7,209 nucleotides of DNA from Eggerthellaceae bacterium. GTDB lineage: Bacteria; Actinomycetota; Coriobacteriia; Coriobacteriales; Eggerthellaceae. Position numbers and translations under genes: made by a program. The notes under the pieces were generated by a model. It was given only the letters and a program-made list of their open reading frames with translations, made no database searches and had not been told where the DNA came from. The DNA is taken from the NCBI GenBank assembly GCA_017459485.1, contig JAFUCW010000162.1, forward strand, positions 1 through 7,209, written 5' to 3'. Positions 1-5,420 of the stretch are shown here, one piece after another (within the stretch, counting starts at the first letter, position 1; each line of letters begins with the position of its first letter).

Positions 1-131
1 GCCCTAGCTACGGCTTGGCGCGTACCGAAGTACGCGCACCACGCCGAGAGCGGGCCTGCTGCACTCGCCAAATCGTCTCTCGCTGACCCTTCGACCACCT
101 GCGGCTCCCCGCGGAACGAGCCGCCGCCGCA
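1..131. repeat. Dispersed structured intergenic repeat, copy R1 (may continue left of window)
   Basis: This stretch is nearly identical to 1698-1828: bases 1-22 and a 32-base block at 45-76 match exactly, with one single-base indel in between. It contains a perfect 8-bp stem (18-25 with 30-37) closed by a CGAA loop, with an outer CGGC/GCCG pairing (11-14 with 43-46). In the other copy the stem ends GCGCG/CGCGC are kept while the loop bases differ, as expected if the fold matters. Open frames on the minus strand cross both copies, so apparent proteins here are products of the repeat and not genes. The function is unknown. A gene-end RNA structure or REP-like element is an inference. Confidence 0.8.
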
Positions 132-192
132 AGCTGCTCTTCGGTCAACGCAACTGGCACCCTGGAGACGACTTGCCGTCGAAAGGAGCATT

Positions 193-279
193 TGTGGCAG
201 AAGACAGCCCTAATCAACGGCGCGAAGGACTTCCGGCTTGTTTTTCGCGTCAATGTGGCAGATAACGGCCTTATTCAAC
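193..279. repeat. Pair of degenerate 26-bp direct repeats
   Basis: Bases 193-218 and 254-279 align without gaps at 21 of 26 positions, both beginning TGTGGCAGA and ending TCAAC, with a period of 61 bases. No convincing gene overlaps them. They may be two decayed units of a longer repeated sequence; the 35 bases between them do not repeat visibly. Confidence 0.55.
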
Positions 280-339
280 CGAAATTCGGAGAATAGGCGC
301 CAGGGGAGGGACGCCGACCTGGGATTATGCAAAACGAAA

Positions 340-449
340 CTCCTTATTCCCGTACACTAAGGCCTCTTTTTGTCATGCATCAACTCGTGAGCTGGGGTTT
401 TGTCAGGCAGCTCTTCTTGTTCCCGTACACCAAGGTCTTTTTTTGACAT
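340..449. repeat. Pair of ~37-bp direct repeats, period 73
   Basis: Bases 347-376 and 420-449 share TTCCCGTACAC, an AAGG box, a T-run and a final CAT, with only a few substitutions. Similarity extends a few bases leftward into ACTCCTTA / GCTCTTCT. Read on the minus strand, one copy opens with ATG and the reading frame runs through the spacer into the other copy before a stop. That gives a peptide of about 27 residues, but the candidate has no Shine-Dalgarno support and I treat it as a consequence of the repeat. The T-runs are not preceded by stems, so a terminator role is not supported. Confidence 0.65.
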
Positions 450-623
450 TACTAGGAAAACCTGTGCAAATAGGTGCACGTCGAGTGTCGGTGCCATGGT
501 TGGGCTCTTGCATACATGCAGGTGCCTTCAGCCAGTGATTATATGCAGTCGTTGTCGCACTAGGACTTTTTTGAACCGTTGCTGTATTTATGGGCCGATG
601 TTGAATAAGAGTTAAAAAAAGGG

Positions 624-651
624 TTGCATTATCAGGGGCTTTTGGTATTGT
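624..651 (+). promoter_or_regulatory. Weak candidate sigma-70-type promoter for the ferredoxin gene
   Basis: TTGCAT (624-629) and TATTGT (646-651) are separated by 16 bases, each matching consensus at four of six positions, in the AT-rich stretch before the gene. Transcription would start near 658, leaving a leader of about 74 bases. Nothing else supports it, and other pairings in this stretch are possible. Confidence 0.25.
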
Positions 652-731
652 GCGCACTAGGGGCGAACTCGCTTTGAAATCTGATTGTGGAGTGCCTGAA
701 AACCTGGTGCTTCGAGAGAAGGAGAAGAACC

Positions 732-920
732 ATGTCTCATCCTATTATTGACACCGACGAATGCGTTGGCTGCGGCATTTGCGTCGATGCGTGCCCGCAG
801 GAAGTGCTGGAAGTGGCCGGAGGCGTCGCCGAGGTGAACAACGAAGATTCCTGCATTGCATGTGGCGACTGCCTGGAAGAATGTCCCATGGGCGCCATCA
901 CGGAGATTGCCGAAGACTAA
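732..920 (+). CDS. 2[4Fe-4S] bacterial-type ferredoxin
   Basis: The predicted protein has 62 residues and is a small soluble electron carrier of the clostridial type. It would pass low-potential electrons between cytoplasmic oxidoreductases. Two cysteine motifs are intact: C11-x2-C14-x2-C17-x3-C21-P and C41-x2-C44-x2-C47-x3-C51-P. By family precedent C11, C14, C17 and C51 bind one cluster, and C41, C44, C47 and C21 the other. The protein is acidic, as is typical. The ATG at 732 is chosen because AAGGAG lies at 719-724 with a seven-base gap. An in-frame ATG at 687 would add a basic 15-residue extension not seen in this family. The gene stands alone, with a stem-loop downstream, so its redox partner cannot be inferred from this window. 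Confidence 0.95.
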   Translation: MSHPIIDTDECVGCGICVDACPQEVLEVAGGVAEVNNEDSCIACGDCLEECPMGAITEIAED

Positions 921-970
921 CTGGGCAGTAGCGCCCAACAGGGCGGTACGAGCACTGATCGAACACAGCA

Positions 971-994
971 AAAGACTCGCATGTGCGGGTCTTT
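971..994 (+). terminator. Stem-loop terminator after ferredoxin
   Basis: Bases 971-980 pair fully with 985-994 (ten pairs, one T-G) around the loop ATGT. The stem begins with AAAGAC and ends in GTCTTT, and is followed by CGCATTTTG. The U-tract is short and displaced, so this is a plausible but imperfect intrinsic terminator, 50 bases beyond the ferredoxin stop. Confidence 0.65.
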
Positions 995-1278
995 CGCATT
1001 TTGAGTGCGCTTATGGGCCCAGGACAGCCAAAATCACTTTCATCCATGCAGTAGACATTTTCTCTGGTTGCCTTCCGGCGCAGGAGGACCCTGTGTGCTC
1101 TTTACGCATCTGGATGGCATCACCGTTAGATGGTACGTTCAAGTTGACGTCTGCCGACGCACTGTTGCTTTAGCATAAAGCACGGAAAGCAGAAAGGAGC
1201 AAAGGCGCGTTGCCACATGCAGCTTGTGCTACCCTTTAGGGACAAGCTTAAACTACCGACATCAACAAGGGGGCCATT
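995..1278. other. Gene-free region between ferredoxin terminator and HIT gene
   Basis: No gene or repeat is supported here; with the terminator zone this is part of a 358-base gap. It must hold the HIT promoter, but no pair of boxes is convincing: TTGACG at 1144-1149 has no good -10 at 16-18 bases. An AAAGGAG sequence at 1193-1199 looks like a ribosome binding site, but the only properly spaced start, TTG at 1210, gives a nine-codon peptide. Confidence 0.45.
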
Positions 1279-1635
1279 ATGGACGACTGCCTATTCTGCA
1301 AGATTGTTTCGGGGGACATTCCTTCGGCCAAGATCTACGAAGACGACCTGTTCTACGCATTCGACGACATCGAGCCCGAGGCTCCTGTGCACACGCTTGT
1401 TGTGCCCAAGCAGCATTTCGACAACCTGCAAGATGGCGTGCCTGAAGACCTGTTGGGAAAGATGCTGGCCGTCGTGCCCAAGGTTGCTGCGCTCAAAGGC
1501 GTCGGCGAGTCCGGCTACCGCACCGTTATCAACACCGGGCCCGACTCTGCGGCTACGGTGGGGCACCTGCATATCCACATCCTTGGCGGCACCAAGATGG
1601 GCCGCTTCACCTTCGAAGGGTCTGCGCGGTTGTAG
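1279..1635 (+). CDS. HIT (histidine triad) family protein, HINT-like
   Basis: The protein has 118 residues and belongs to the histidine-triad superfamily of nucleotide-binding hydrolases, whose HINT members cleave phosphoramidates of AMP and act as homodimers in the cytoplasm. The diagnostic triad is H96-x-H98-x-H100, followed by the usual ILGG. By homology H98 is the nucleophile that becomes adenylylated. C4-x2-C7 at the N-terminus is the zinc-ligand pair found in many bacterial members. The conserved core, with V37-H38-T39 and VVPKQH (41-46), is intact. AAGGGGG at 1267-1273 sits five bases before the ATG and sets the start. The last residues (about 109-118) lack the usual tail and run straight into a perfect palindrome that begins at the last base of the stop codon. 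The C-terminus may therefore have been remodelled. The natural substrate cannot be told from the sequence. Confidence 0.93.
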   Translation: MDDCLFCKIVSGDIPSAKIYEDDLFYAFDDIEPEAPVHTLVVPKQHFDNLQDGVPEDLLGKMLAVVPKVAALKGVGESGYRTVINTGPDSAATVGHLHIHILGGTKMGRFTFEGSARL

Positions 1636-1661
1636 TTCCGCTGTTCTGCGAACAGCGGAAC
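1635..1661. terminator. Perfect 12-bp palindrome between convergent genes, possible bidirectional terminator
   Basis: Bases 1635-1646 are exactly complementary to 1650-1661 around the loop TGC. The stem starts with the G of the HIT stop codon. There is no T-run on the plus side (CCGCCCGCGG follows), so it is not a classical intrinsic terminator. It may still stop or stabilise the transcript end. An alternative pairing of GCGGTT (1626-1631) with AACCGC (1659-1664) would compete with it. Confidence 0.5.
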
Positions 1662-1697
1662 CGCCCGCGGCTGCGAAACGAGTTGGCGGCGCATCAG

Positions 1698-1828
1698 GCC
1701 CTAGCTACGGCTTGGCGCGCAACCGTTGTACGCGCACTGCGGCGAGAGCGGGCCTGCTGCACTCGCCAAATCGTTTCTCGCTGACCCTTCGAGCACCTGA
1801 GGCCCGTCGCGGAGCCACCCGCCGCTGT
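1698..1828. repeat. Dispersed structured intergenic repeat, copy R2
   Basis: This is the second copy of the element at 1-131, in the same orientation; bases 1743-1774 match 45-76 exactly. It has two stem-loops. In the first, GCGCG (1715-1719) pairs with CGCGC (1731-1735). In the second, GGCGAG (1741-1746) pairs with CTCGCC (1762-1767). The copy fills most of the gap between the ends of the convergent HIT and acetyltransferase genes, a position where a transcript-end function would suit both. Confidence 0.8.
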
Positions 1829-1868
1829 GGGGCGTGCGCGCACTCCATCTTCACGTTCCATGCGTTTG

Positions 1869-2351
1869 CTACAGCTCGTGGTAATAGGGGCAAATGTTGG
1901 CATAGGTGCCGTCGGGCATGCGGAACCCACCGGGGATGGTGCCTAGCTGCACGAAGCCCAGGCTTTCGTAGAGATGGCGCGCGCTGGCATTCGTTTCCAC
2001 GACGGCGTTGAACTGCAAAACGCGAAAGCCGTGTGCACGCCCCTGCATGAGCGAGTCTTCAACGAGCGCTCTGCCCACACCGCGCCCTCGCGCTGCAGAA
2101 GCCACCGCATAGCTTGAGTTCGCAATGTGTCCGCAGCGTCCTACGTTGTTTGGATGCAAGATGTAGAGCCCCAGCACTTGCCCGTCTTCCTCGGCTATGC
2201 CGCAGTAAGTCTGATCGGAAAAGAAGGCCGCGCCCGTCTGCAGGTCGAGTTCGTCTTCCTGGGGAAACGCGATGCCGTCGCGCACCACTTCGTTCCACAC
2301 GTCCACCATCGCCTGCAAGTCGGTGTCTCGCCATGCGCGCACTTCAACCAC
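1869..2351 (-). CDS. GNAT family N-acetyltransferase
   Basis: The predicted protein has 160 residues and transfers an acetyl group from acetyl-CoA to a primary amine; the substrate is not known. The GNAT fold is recognisable throughout. VEVRAWRDTDL (2-12) is the first strand and helix. VLGLYILHPN (59-68) is the central strand region. Acetyl-CoA-binding motif A is R88-G-R-G91-V-G93 with the following helix. Motif B has N121, A124, LY (127-128) and LGF (131-133). The tail G-G-F-R with PYYHEL is shared with a conserved subgroup of small-molecule acetyltransferases. I choose GTG at 2351 because GGAGGG lies seven bases upstream and the GNAT fold begins at once. The ATG at 2399 would add 16 unrelated residues and place this ribosome binding site inside the gene. 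The gene is monocistronic, converges on the HIT gene, and has its own promoter. Confidence 0.9.
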   Translation of the reverse strand: MVEVRAWRDTDLQAMVDVWNEVVRDGIAFPQEDELDLQTGAAFFSDQTYCGIAEEDGQVLGLYILHPNNVGRCGHIANSSYAVASAARGRGVGRALVEDSLMQGRAHGFRVLQFNAVVETNASARHLYESLGFVQLGTIPGGFRMPDGTYANICPYYHEL

Positions 2352-2358
2352 GGAGCAT

Positions 2359-2364
2359 CCCTCC
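2359..2364 (-). promoter_or_regulatory. Shine-Dalgarno site that fixes the GTG start of the acetyltransferase
   Basis: On the minus strand this reads GGAGGG, seven bases before GTG at 2351-2349. An ATG directly after it (2358-2356) is too close and lies in a frame that stops after four codons. Confidence 0.75.
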
Positions 2365-2390
2365 AAATGACAAAGTCGTACCCGGTTCGC

Positions 2391-2418
2391 TTCTGTCATT
2401 CTAGCATCCGTGACAGAA
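2391..2418 (-). promoter_or_regulatory. Acetyltransferase promoter (extended -10) inside an operator-like palindrome
   Basis: The minus strand carries TGCTAGAAT, an extended -10 element whose hexamer lies at 2403-2398 and matches consensus at five of six positions. There is no good -35, as is common with extended -10 promoters. It lies within a perfect 8-bp inverted repeat, TTCTGTCA (2391-2398) and TGACAGAA (2411-2418), spaced by 12 bases. A dimeric regulator bound there would cover the -10. The leader would be about 40 bases. A further TGTCAA/TTGACA box lies just upstream at about 2433-2438. Confidence 0.5.
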
Positions 2419-2986
2419 CTCGTGCCGGAGCGCTCGACAATCCTGTCAACGACACTTGGGCCAAGTCGGGCATCCGGGTGCAGGTTCGCAAAATGTTATC
2501 GTCCGGCCGCCGTATATTGAGAGAGCGCCCTTCCCGAAGGCAGACGAAGTGAACACCAAAGACACCACCCATCGATTGGATAAGGCTGTCGTGGCATTCC
2601 GTGTAAGATCGTGGCTGTCGGGCAAGAGTCGTGAAAACAAGTGAACACGATGTAGTGTGCTTACGAGAACCCTAGCATGGTGCCCGTTCCGCACTCTCCC
2701 CGATGGGAAAACCAACCACGTAAGGCAGCGCGCTTGGCGCAAGCCGTCTCATTCAAAAGAGCAGCATTACGCATTTCGGCGAAGGTGGCGACTAGATAAG
2801 CATGTGCATGTGCTCCTATGTGCCATGCGCGCCCATCTACGCTGCCGAGGGCCTCCATATTATGGGTAGGCGAAGGTAACGGAAACGTTACGAAACAGTG
2901 GAGAGGGCGCTCCTCGGAGACCATAATTCTGTATTTGTCCTGTTCAGCATGAAAAAGATAATCTTAAACATCATCTCTGATAAAAC
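2419..2986. other. Gene-free region upstream of the dnaK promoter
   Basis: No gene is supported. The best small candidate is a 31-residue basic peptide starting at GTG 2549 (stop at 2642-2644) with GAAGG eight bases upstream. It matches nothing I know and I do not call it. The small hairpin GCTTG-GCG-CAAGC near 2730 is unremarkable. A second possible promoter, TTGTCC (2935-2940) and GATAAT (2957-2962) with 16 bases between, points toward dnaK. The region turns AT-rich after about 2920. Confidence 0.4.
2876..2891. other. Perfect hairpin with GAAA tetraloop
   Basis: GTAACG (2876-2881) pairs with CGTTAC (2886-2891) around GAAA, a GNRA tetraloop. On the DNA level it is a short palindrome about 110 bases before the dnaK promoter. 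No T-run follows. It could be part of an RNA, an operator, or chance. Confidence 0.35.
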
Positions 2987-3020
2987 TTGACAGGAACACA
3001 CTTAGATTTTATATTGTCAA
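2987..3020 (+). promoter_or_regulatory. Strong sigma-A-type promoter for dnaK, framed by an inverted TTGACA/TGTCAA
   Basis: TTGACA (2987-2992) is a perfect -35, and TATATT (3010-3015) matches the -10 consensus at five of six with exactly 17 bases between, so transcription should start near 3022. This leaves a leader of about 295 bases before dnaK. TGTCAA (3015-3020), overlapping the last base of the -10, is the reverse complement of the -35 box, making a wide palindrome around the promoter. I find no HAIR box (CTTGAGT-N7-ACTCAAG, HspR) and no CIRCE element (TTAGCACTC-N9-GAGTGCTAA, HrcA) between 2352 and 3315. Control of this dnaK may therefore differ from those two systems. Confidence 0.6.
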
Positions 3021-3028
3021 CGTACCAC

Positions 3029-3075
3029 GAAAGTCTGCTACGCGTTTTCCTCCCCTTCGCGCGTAGCGGGCTTTC
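3029..3075 (+). promoter_or_regulatory. Long stem-loop at the 5' end of the dnaK leader
   Basis: Bases 3029-3044 pair without a break with 3060-3075 (16 pairs, two of them T-G). The loop of 15 bases is pyrimidine-rich and contains TTCCTCCCC. The structure would lie within about ten bases of the predicted transcript start. The loop is complementary to GGAGG at 3241-3245 in the same leader, which can instead pair locally with CCTCC at 3252-3256. A role in transcript stability or in heat-sensitive translation is conceivable but unproven. Confidence 0.5.
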
Positions 3076-3105
3076 CCTCGGTAGAAGGCACGTTTGGCAT
3101 GAATA

Positions 3106-3200
3106 GTCCCATTTGGGGTCGTAGTAAAAATGAGACGTGGAGCACATGAGAGTTGGAGACAAGGGGTATGGCCCATTTTCACTACGACCCCAAATGGGAC
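3106..3200. mobile_element. MITE-like insertion (95 bp) in the dnaK leader
   Basis: Two 31-base ends, 3106-3136 and 3170-3200, are inverted copies of each other with three mismatches, separated by 33 bases. Each end is itself palindromic: nine bases such as GTCCCATTT pair with the matching AAATGGGAC-type arm. The element is flanked exactly at its borders by ATGAATA (3099-3105) and ATGAAGA (3201-3207), six of seven bases alike, as expected of a target-site duplication. It has no coding capacity and lies between the dnaK promoter and start codon. A further copy of the end sequence is at 7178-7208. The transposase family that would move it is unknown to me. Confidence 0.65.
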
Positions 3201-3315
3201 ATGAAGAAAGACAGCGCATTCGCAAGGCAGATAAGATGACGGAGGGATTCACCTCCCCGCACGAAGGTAATAACAGTGACCGCGGAAGCGGCGCGAGAGA
3301 AAAGGAAGTAGAACA

Positions 3316-5238
3316 ATGGCAAAGATTATCGGCATCGACTTGGGCACGACCAACTCCGCAATGGCGGTTATGGAAGGGTCCGAACCGGAAATCCTGGTAA
3401 ACGCAGAGGGCGATCGCACGACGCCTTCGGTTGTGGGTTTCCGCAAAGACGGCGAGCGCGTGGTGGGCAAGGCGGCCAAGAACCAGGCTGTCACCAACCC
3501 AGAGAACACCGTCGCATCTGTCAAGCGCTTCATCGGTCGCGCCGCTACCGAAACGAGCGAAGAGCAAAAGACCGTAGCCTACAAGGTGAAGTCCGGCAAT
3601 GCGGGCCGCGCTGTGGTCGACATCGAAGACAAGGACTATATGCCCGAAGAGATTAGCGCAATGGTGCTCCAGAAAATGAAGACCGACGCCGAAAAGCAGG
3701 TGGGAAGCCCCATCACGCAGGCGGTCATCACCGTGCCCGCATACTTCAACGACGCTCAGCGTCAAGCCACCAAAGACGCAGGCAAAATTGCTGGCCTGGA
3801 GGTTATGCGCATCATCAACGAGCCTACGGCAGCAGCCCTGGCCTACGGCCTGGACAAGACCAACAAGGACGAGAAGGTGCTCGTGTTCGACCTGGGCGGC
3901 GGCACGTTCGACGTGTCCGTGCTCGAGCTTGGCGACGGCGTGTTCGAGGTATGCTCTACTGCGGGCGACAACCATCTAGGTGGCGACGACTGGGACCAGC
4001 GCGTCATCGACTGGATGGCCGACAAGTTTAAGGCCGACAACGGCATCGACCTGCGCGAGGACAAGATGGCCCTGCAGCGCTTGAAGGAAGCCGCCGAACA
4101 GGCCAAGATCGAACTGTCCTCTACCAGCCAGACCAACATCAACCTGCCCTTTATCACGGCCGATGCGTCTGGCCCGAAGCACCTGGACTACACGCTTACC
4201 CGCGCCGAGTTCGAAAAGATCACGCACGACCTGCTCGAGCGCTGCAAGGGCCCTGTTCAGCAGGCGCTCAAAGATGCCGGCCTTTCCACTGGCGACGTCG
4301 ATGAAGTGCTGCTGGTGGGCGGATCTTCCCGTATGCCCGCTGTGCAGGAACTGGTGAAAACCATCACCGGCAAGCAGCCGAACATGTCCGTGAACCCCGA
4401 CGAAGTCGTGGCCATGGGTGCAGCCGTCCAGGGCGGCGTGCTGGCTGGCGACGTGGAAGGCATCTTGCTGCTTGACGTGACTCCGCTTTCTCTGGGTGTG
4501 GAGACCATGGGTGGCGTGATGACGCGCATGATCGAGCGCAACACCACCATCCCCACGCGCAAGACCGAAATCTACTCGACGGCAGCTGACAACCAGACAA
4601 GCGTGGAGATTCACGTACTGCAAGGCGAGCGAGACATGGCTGCCGACAACAAGACGCTCGGCAAGTTCCAGCTGACAGGCATTCCGGCCGCACGTCGTGG
4701 CATTCCGCAGATCGAAGTCACGTTTGACATTGACGCTAACGGCATCGTGAACGTGTCGGCGAAGGACCTGGGCACCGGCAAGCAGCAACAGATTACTATT
4801 TCCGGTTCGACCGCGCTCAACGACGACGAAGTCGATCGCATGGTCAAGGATGCCGAAGCGCATGCCGAAGAAGATGCCAAGCGCCGAGAAGAGGTCGAGA
4901 TTCGCAACAACTGCGACAGCCTGATCAATGCCACCGAGCAGACCCTCTCCGAGCTGGGCGACAAGGTGCCGGCAGAGAGCAAGAGCGCTGCCGAAGAGGC
5001 GCTGGCCGAAGCCAAGAGCGCGCTTGAGGGCACCGACGCCGAAGCTATCAAGGCAGCAACCGAGAAGCTGCAGCAGGTGGGCTACAAACTGGCAGAAGTG
5101 GTCTACAGCACGCAGGGCGCACCCGATATGGACCCGGCAGCAGCCGCTGCGGCTGCGGGTGCGGCCGGCGTGGCAAACCCAGCCGACGACGGTCCGATCG
5201 AAGCCGATTATGAGGTAGTTGACGACGATGAGCAGTAG
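3316..5238 (+). CDS. dnaK: Molecular chaperone DnaK (Hsp70)
   Basis: The protein has 640 residues, the usual length for Gram-positive DnaK. It binds exposed hydrophobic stretches of unfolded proteins in an ATP-controlled cycle with a J protein and GrpE. The ATPase domain (about 1-380) shows all three Hsp70 signatures: GIDLGTTNS (6-14), [10 protein letters not shown] (192-201) and the [11 protein letters not shown] phosphate segment. T197 matches the threonine autophosphorylated in the E. coli protein. The interdomain linker LLLDV is at 384-388, followed by the substrate-binding beta domain and helical lid. An Ala-rich stretch leads to an acidic tail ending [12 protein letters not shown]. The insertion of about 24 residues typical of proteobacteria is absent. 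AAAGGAAG at 3301-3308 precedes the ATG. The gene heads the dnaK-grpE-dnaJ cluster and has a leader of roughly 295 bases. Confidence 0.98.
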   Translation: MAKIIGIDLGTTNSAMAVMEGSEPEILVNAEGDRTTPSVVGFRKDGERVVGKAAKNQAVTNPENTVASVKRFIGRAATETSEEQKTVAYKVKSGNAGRAVVDIEDKDYMPEEISAMVLQKMKTDAEKQVGSPITQAVITVPAYFNDAQRQATKDAGKIAGLEVMRIINEPTAAALAYGLDKTNKDEKVLVFDLGGGTFDVSVLELGDGVFEVCSTAGDNHLGGDDWDQRVIDWMADKFKADNGIDLREDKMALQRLKEAAEQAKIELSSTSQTNINLPFITADASGPKHLDYTLTRAEFEKITHDLLERCKGPVQQALKDAGLSTGDVDEVLLVGGSSRMPAVQELVKTITGKQPNMSVNPDEVVAMGAAVQGGVLAGDVEGILLLDVTPLSLGVETMGGVMTRMIERNTTIPTRKTEIYSTAADNQTSVEIHVLQGERDMAADNKTLGKFQLTGIPAARRGIPQIEVTFDIDANGIVNVSAKDLGTGKQQQITISGSTALNDDEVDRMVKDAEAHAEEDAKRREEVEIRNNCDSLINATEQTLSELGDKVPAESKSAAEEALAEAKSALEGTDAEAIKAATEKLQQVGYKLAEVVYSTQGAPDMDPAAAAAAAGAAGVANPADDGPIEADYEVVDDDEQ

Positions 5239-5239
5239 G

Positions 5240-5268
5240 GTTCCGTCTGCCTAGCGGCAACCGGGAAC
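5240..5268 (+). promoter_or_regulatory. Nested hairpin just after dnaK
   Basis: TGCC (5248-5251) pairs with GGCA (5256-5259) around TAGC, inside an outer GTTCC/GGAAC pairing (5240-5244 with 5264-5268). It begins two bases after the dnaK stop codon and has no U-tract. It could protect the 3' end of a processed dnaK message or attenuate transcription into grpE; the sequence does not decide between these. Confidence 0.4.
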
Positions 5269-5294
5269 TGCCGACGCTGCGTGCACGCGGGGCA

Positions 5295-5366
5295 CCCCAC
5301 CTTCGCCCTTGTTTTGTCGCTTGCGCACCGAAGTGCGCTACGCGCCAAAGGCGGGCGAATCTGGGG
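5295..5366. repeat. Structured element in the dnaK-grpE gap, possibly a diverged copy (R3) of the R1/R2 repeat
   Basis: An outer arm, CCCC-ACC-TTCGCCC (5295-5308), pairs with GGGCGAA-TCT-GGGG (5353-5366) apart from a 3x3 internal loop. Inside it, GCGCAC (5323-5328) pairs with GTGCGC (5333-5338) around CGAA, the same loop as in the 1-131 repeat. From GCCCT at 5306 to GCGGGC at 5351 the order of boxes (GCCCT, CTTG, stem-CGAA-stem, GCC, AGCGGGC-like) parallels R1, though many bases differ. The structure is clear; the family membership is an inference. Confidence 0.5.
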
Positions 5367-5420
5367 CACCGCGCGCACCCTCGCTTACTAGCGCCAACCT
5401 GCGGCAAAGGGACTAGGGAC

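Larger units (their letters stand above)
132..731. other. Gene-free region upstream of the ferredoxin gene
   Basis: Apart from the two direct-repeat pairs, I see nothing that can be supported as a gene. Open frames of 70-85 codons exist on both strands but lack ribosome binding sites, are rich in Cys, Arg and Thr, and resemble no family I know. Base composition changes at about 560-650, where it becomes AT-rich with a run of seven A at 614-620. That is the likely promoter area for the ferredoxin gene. A small 5-bp stem-loop (464-468 with 475-479) is the only other structure noted. Confidence 0.5.

Noticed and set aside
1..131. CRISPR array or tRNA gene in the repeat-rich left end
   Set aside because: The repeats are dispersed and not regularly spaced around unique spacers. 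No tRNA signature such as a GGTTCGA-type T-arm with a matching acceptor stem was found there or in the other gaps.
8..253. Minus-strand open frame of 81 codons at the left edge
   Set aside because: Its C-terminal half is translated from the R1 repeat; the same residues appear in a frame across R2. It is a repeat product, not a gene.
1210..1239. Nine-codon peptide (TTG start) after AAAGGAG at 1193-1199
   Set aside because: The ribosome binding site is good, but there is no repeated codon run or attenuator structure to suggest a leader peptide, and TTG starts are weak evidence alone.
1694..1930. Minus-strand open frame of 78 codons between the HIT and acetyltransferase genes
   Set aside because: It is read from R2 and overlaps the end of the real acetyltransferase gene in another frame.
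1217..2011. Plus-strand open frame of 264 codons crossing the HIT gene
   Set aside because: It is out of frame with the clear HIT gene, has Arg/Ser/Thr-rich low-quality sequence and no properly spaced ribosome binding site.
2549..2644. 31-residue basic peptide with GTG start and GAAGG eight bases upstream
   Set aside because: It is too short and matches no known family. It is also the tail of a longer frame without a convincing start, so chance is the simpler explanation.
2971..3975. Minus-strand open frame of 334 codons overlapping the start of dnaK
   Set aside because: It lies antisense to dnaK, where GC-rich codon use keeps the opposite frame open. Its product shows no family features, and its upstream part spans the promoter and the MITE-like element.
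3976..4863. Minus-strand open frame of 295 codons inside dnaK
   Set aside because: Long frames antisense to dnaK are a familiar artefact of its codon bias and have been misannotated in the past. There is no ribosome binding site and no recognisable domain.
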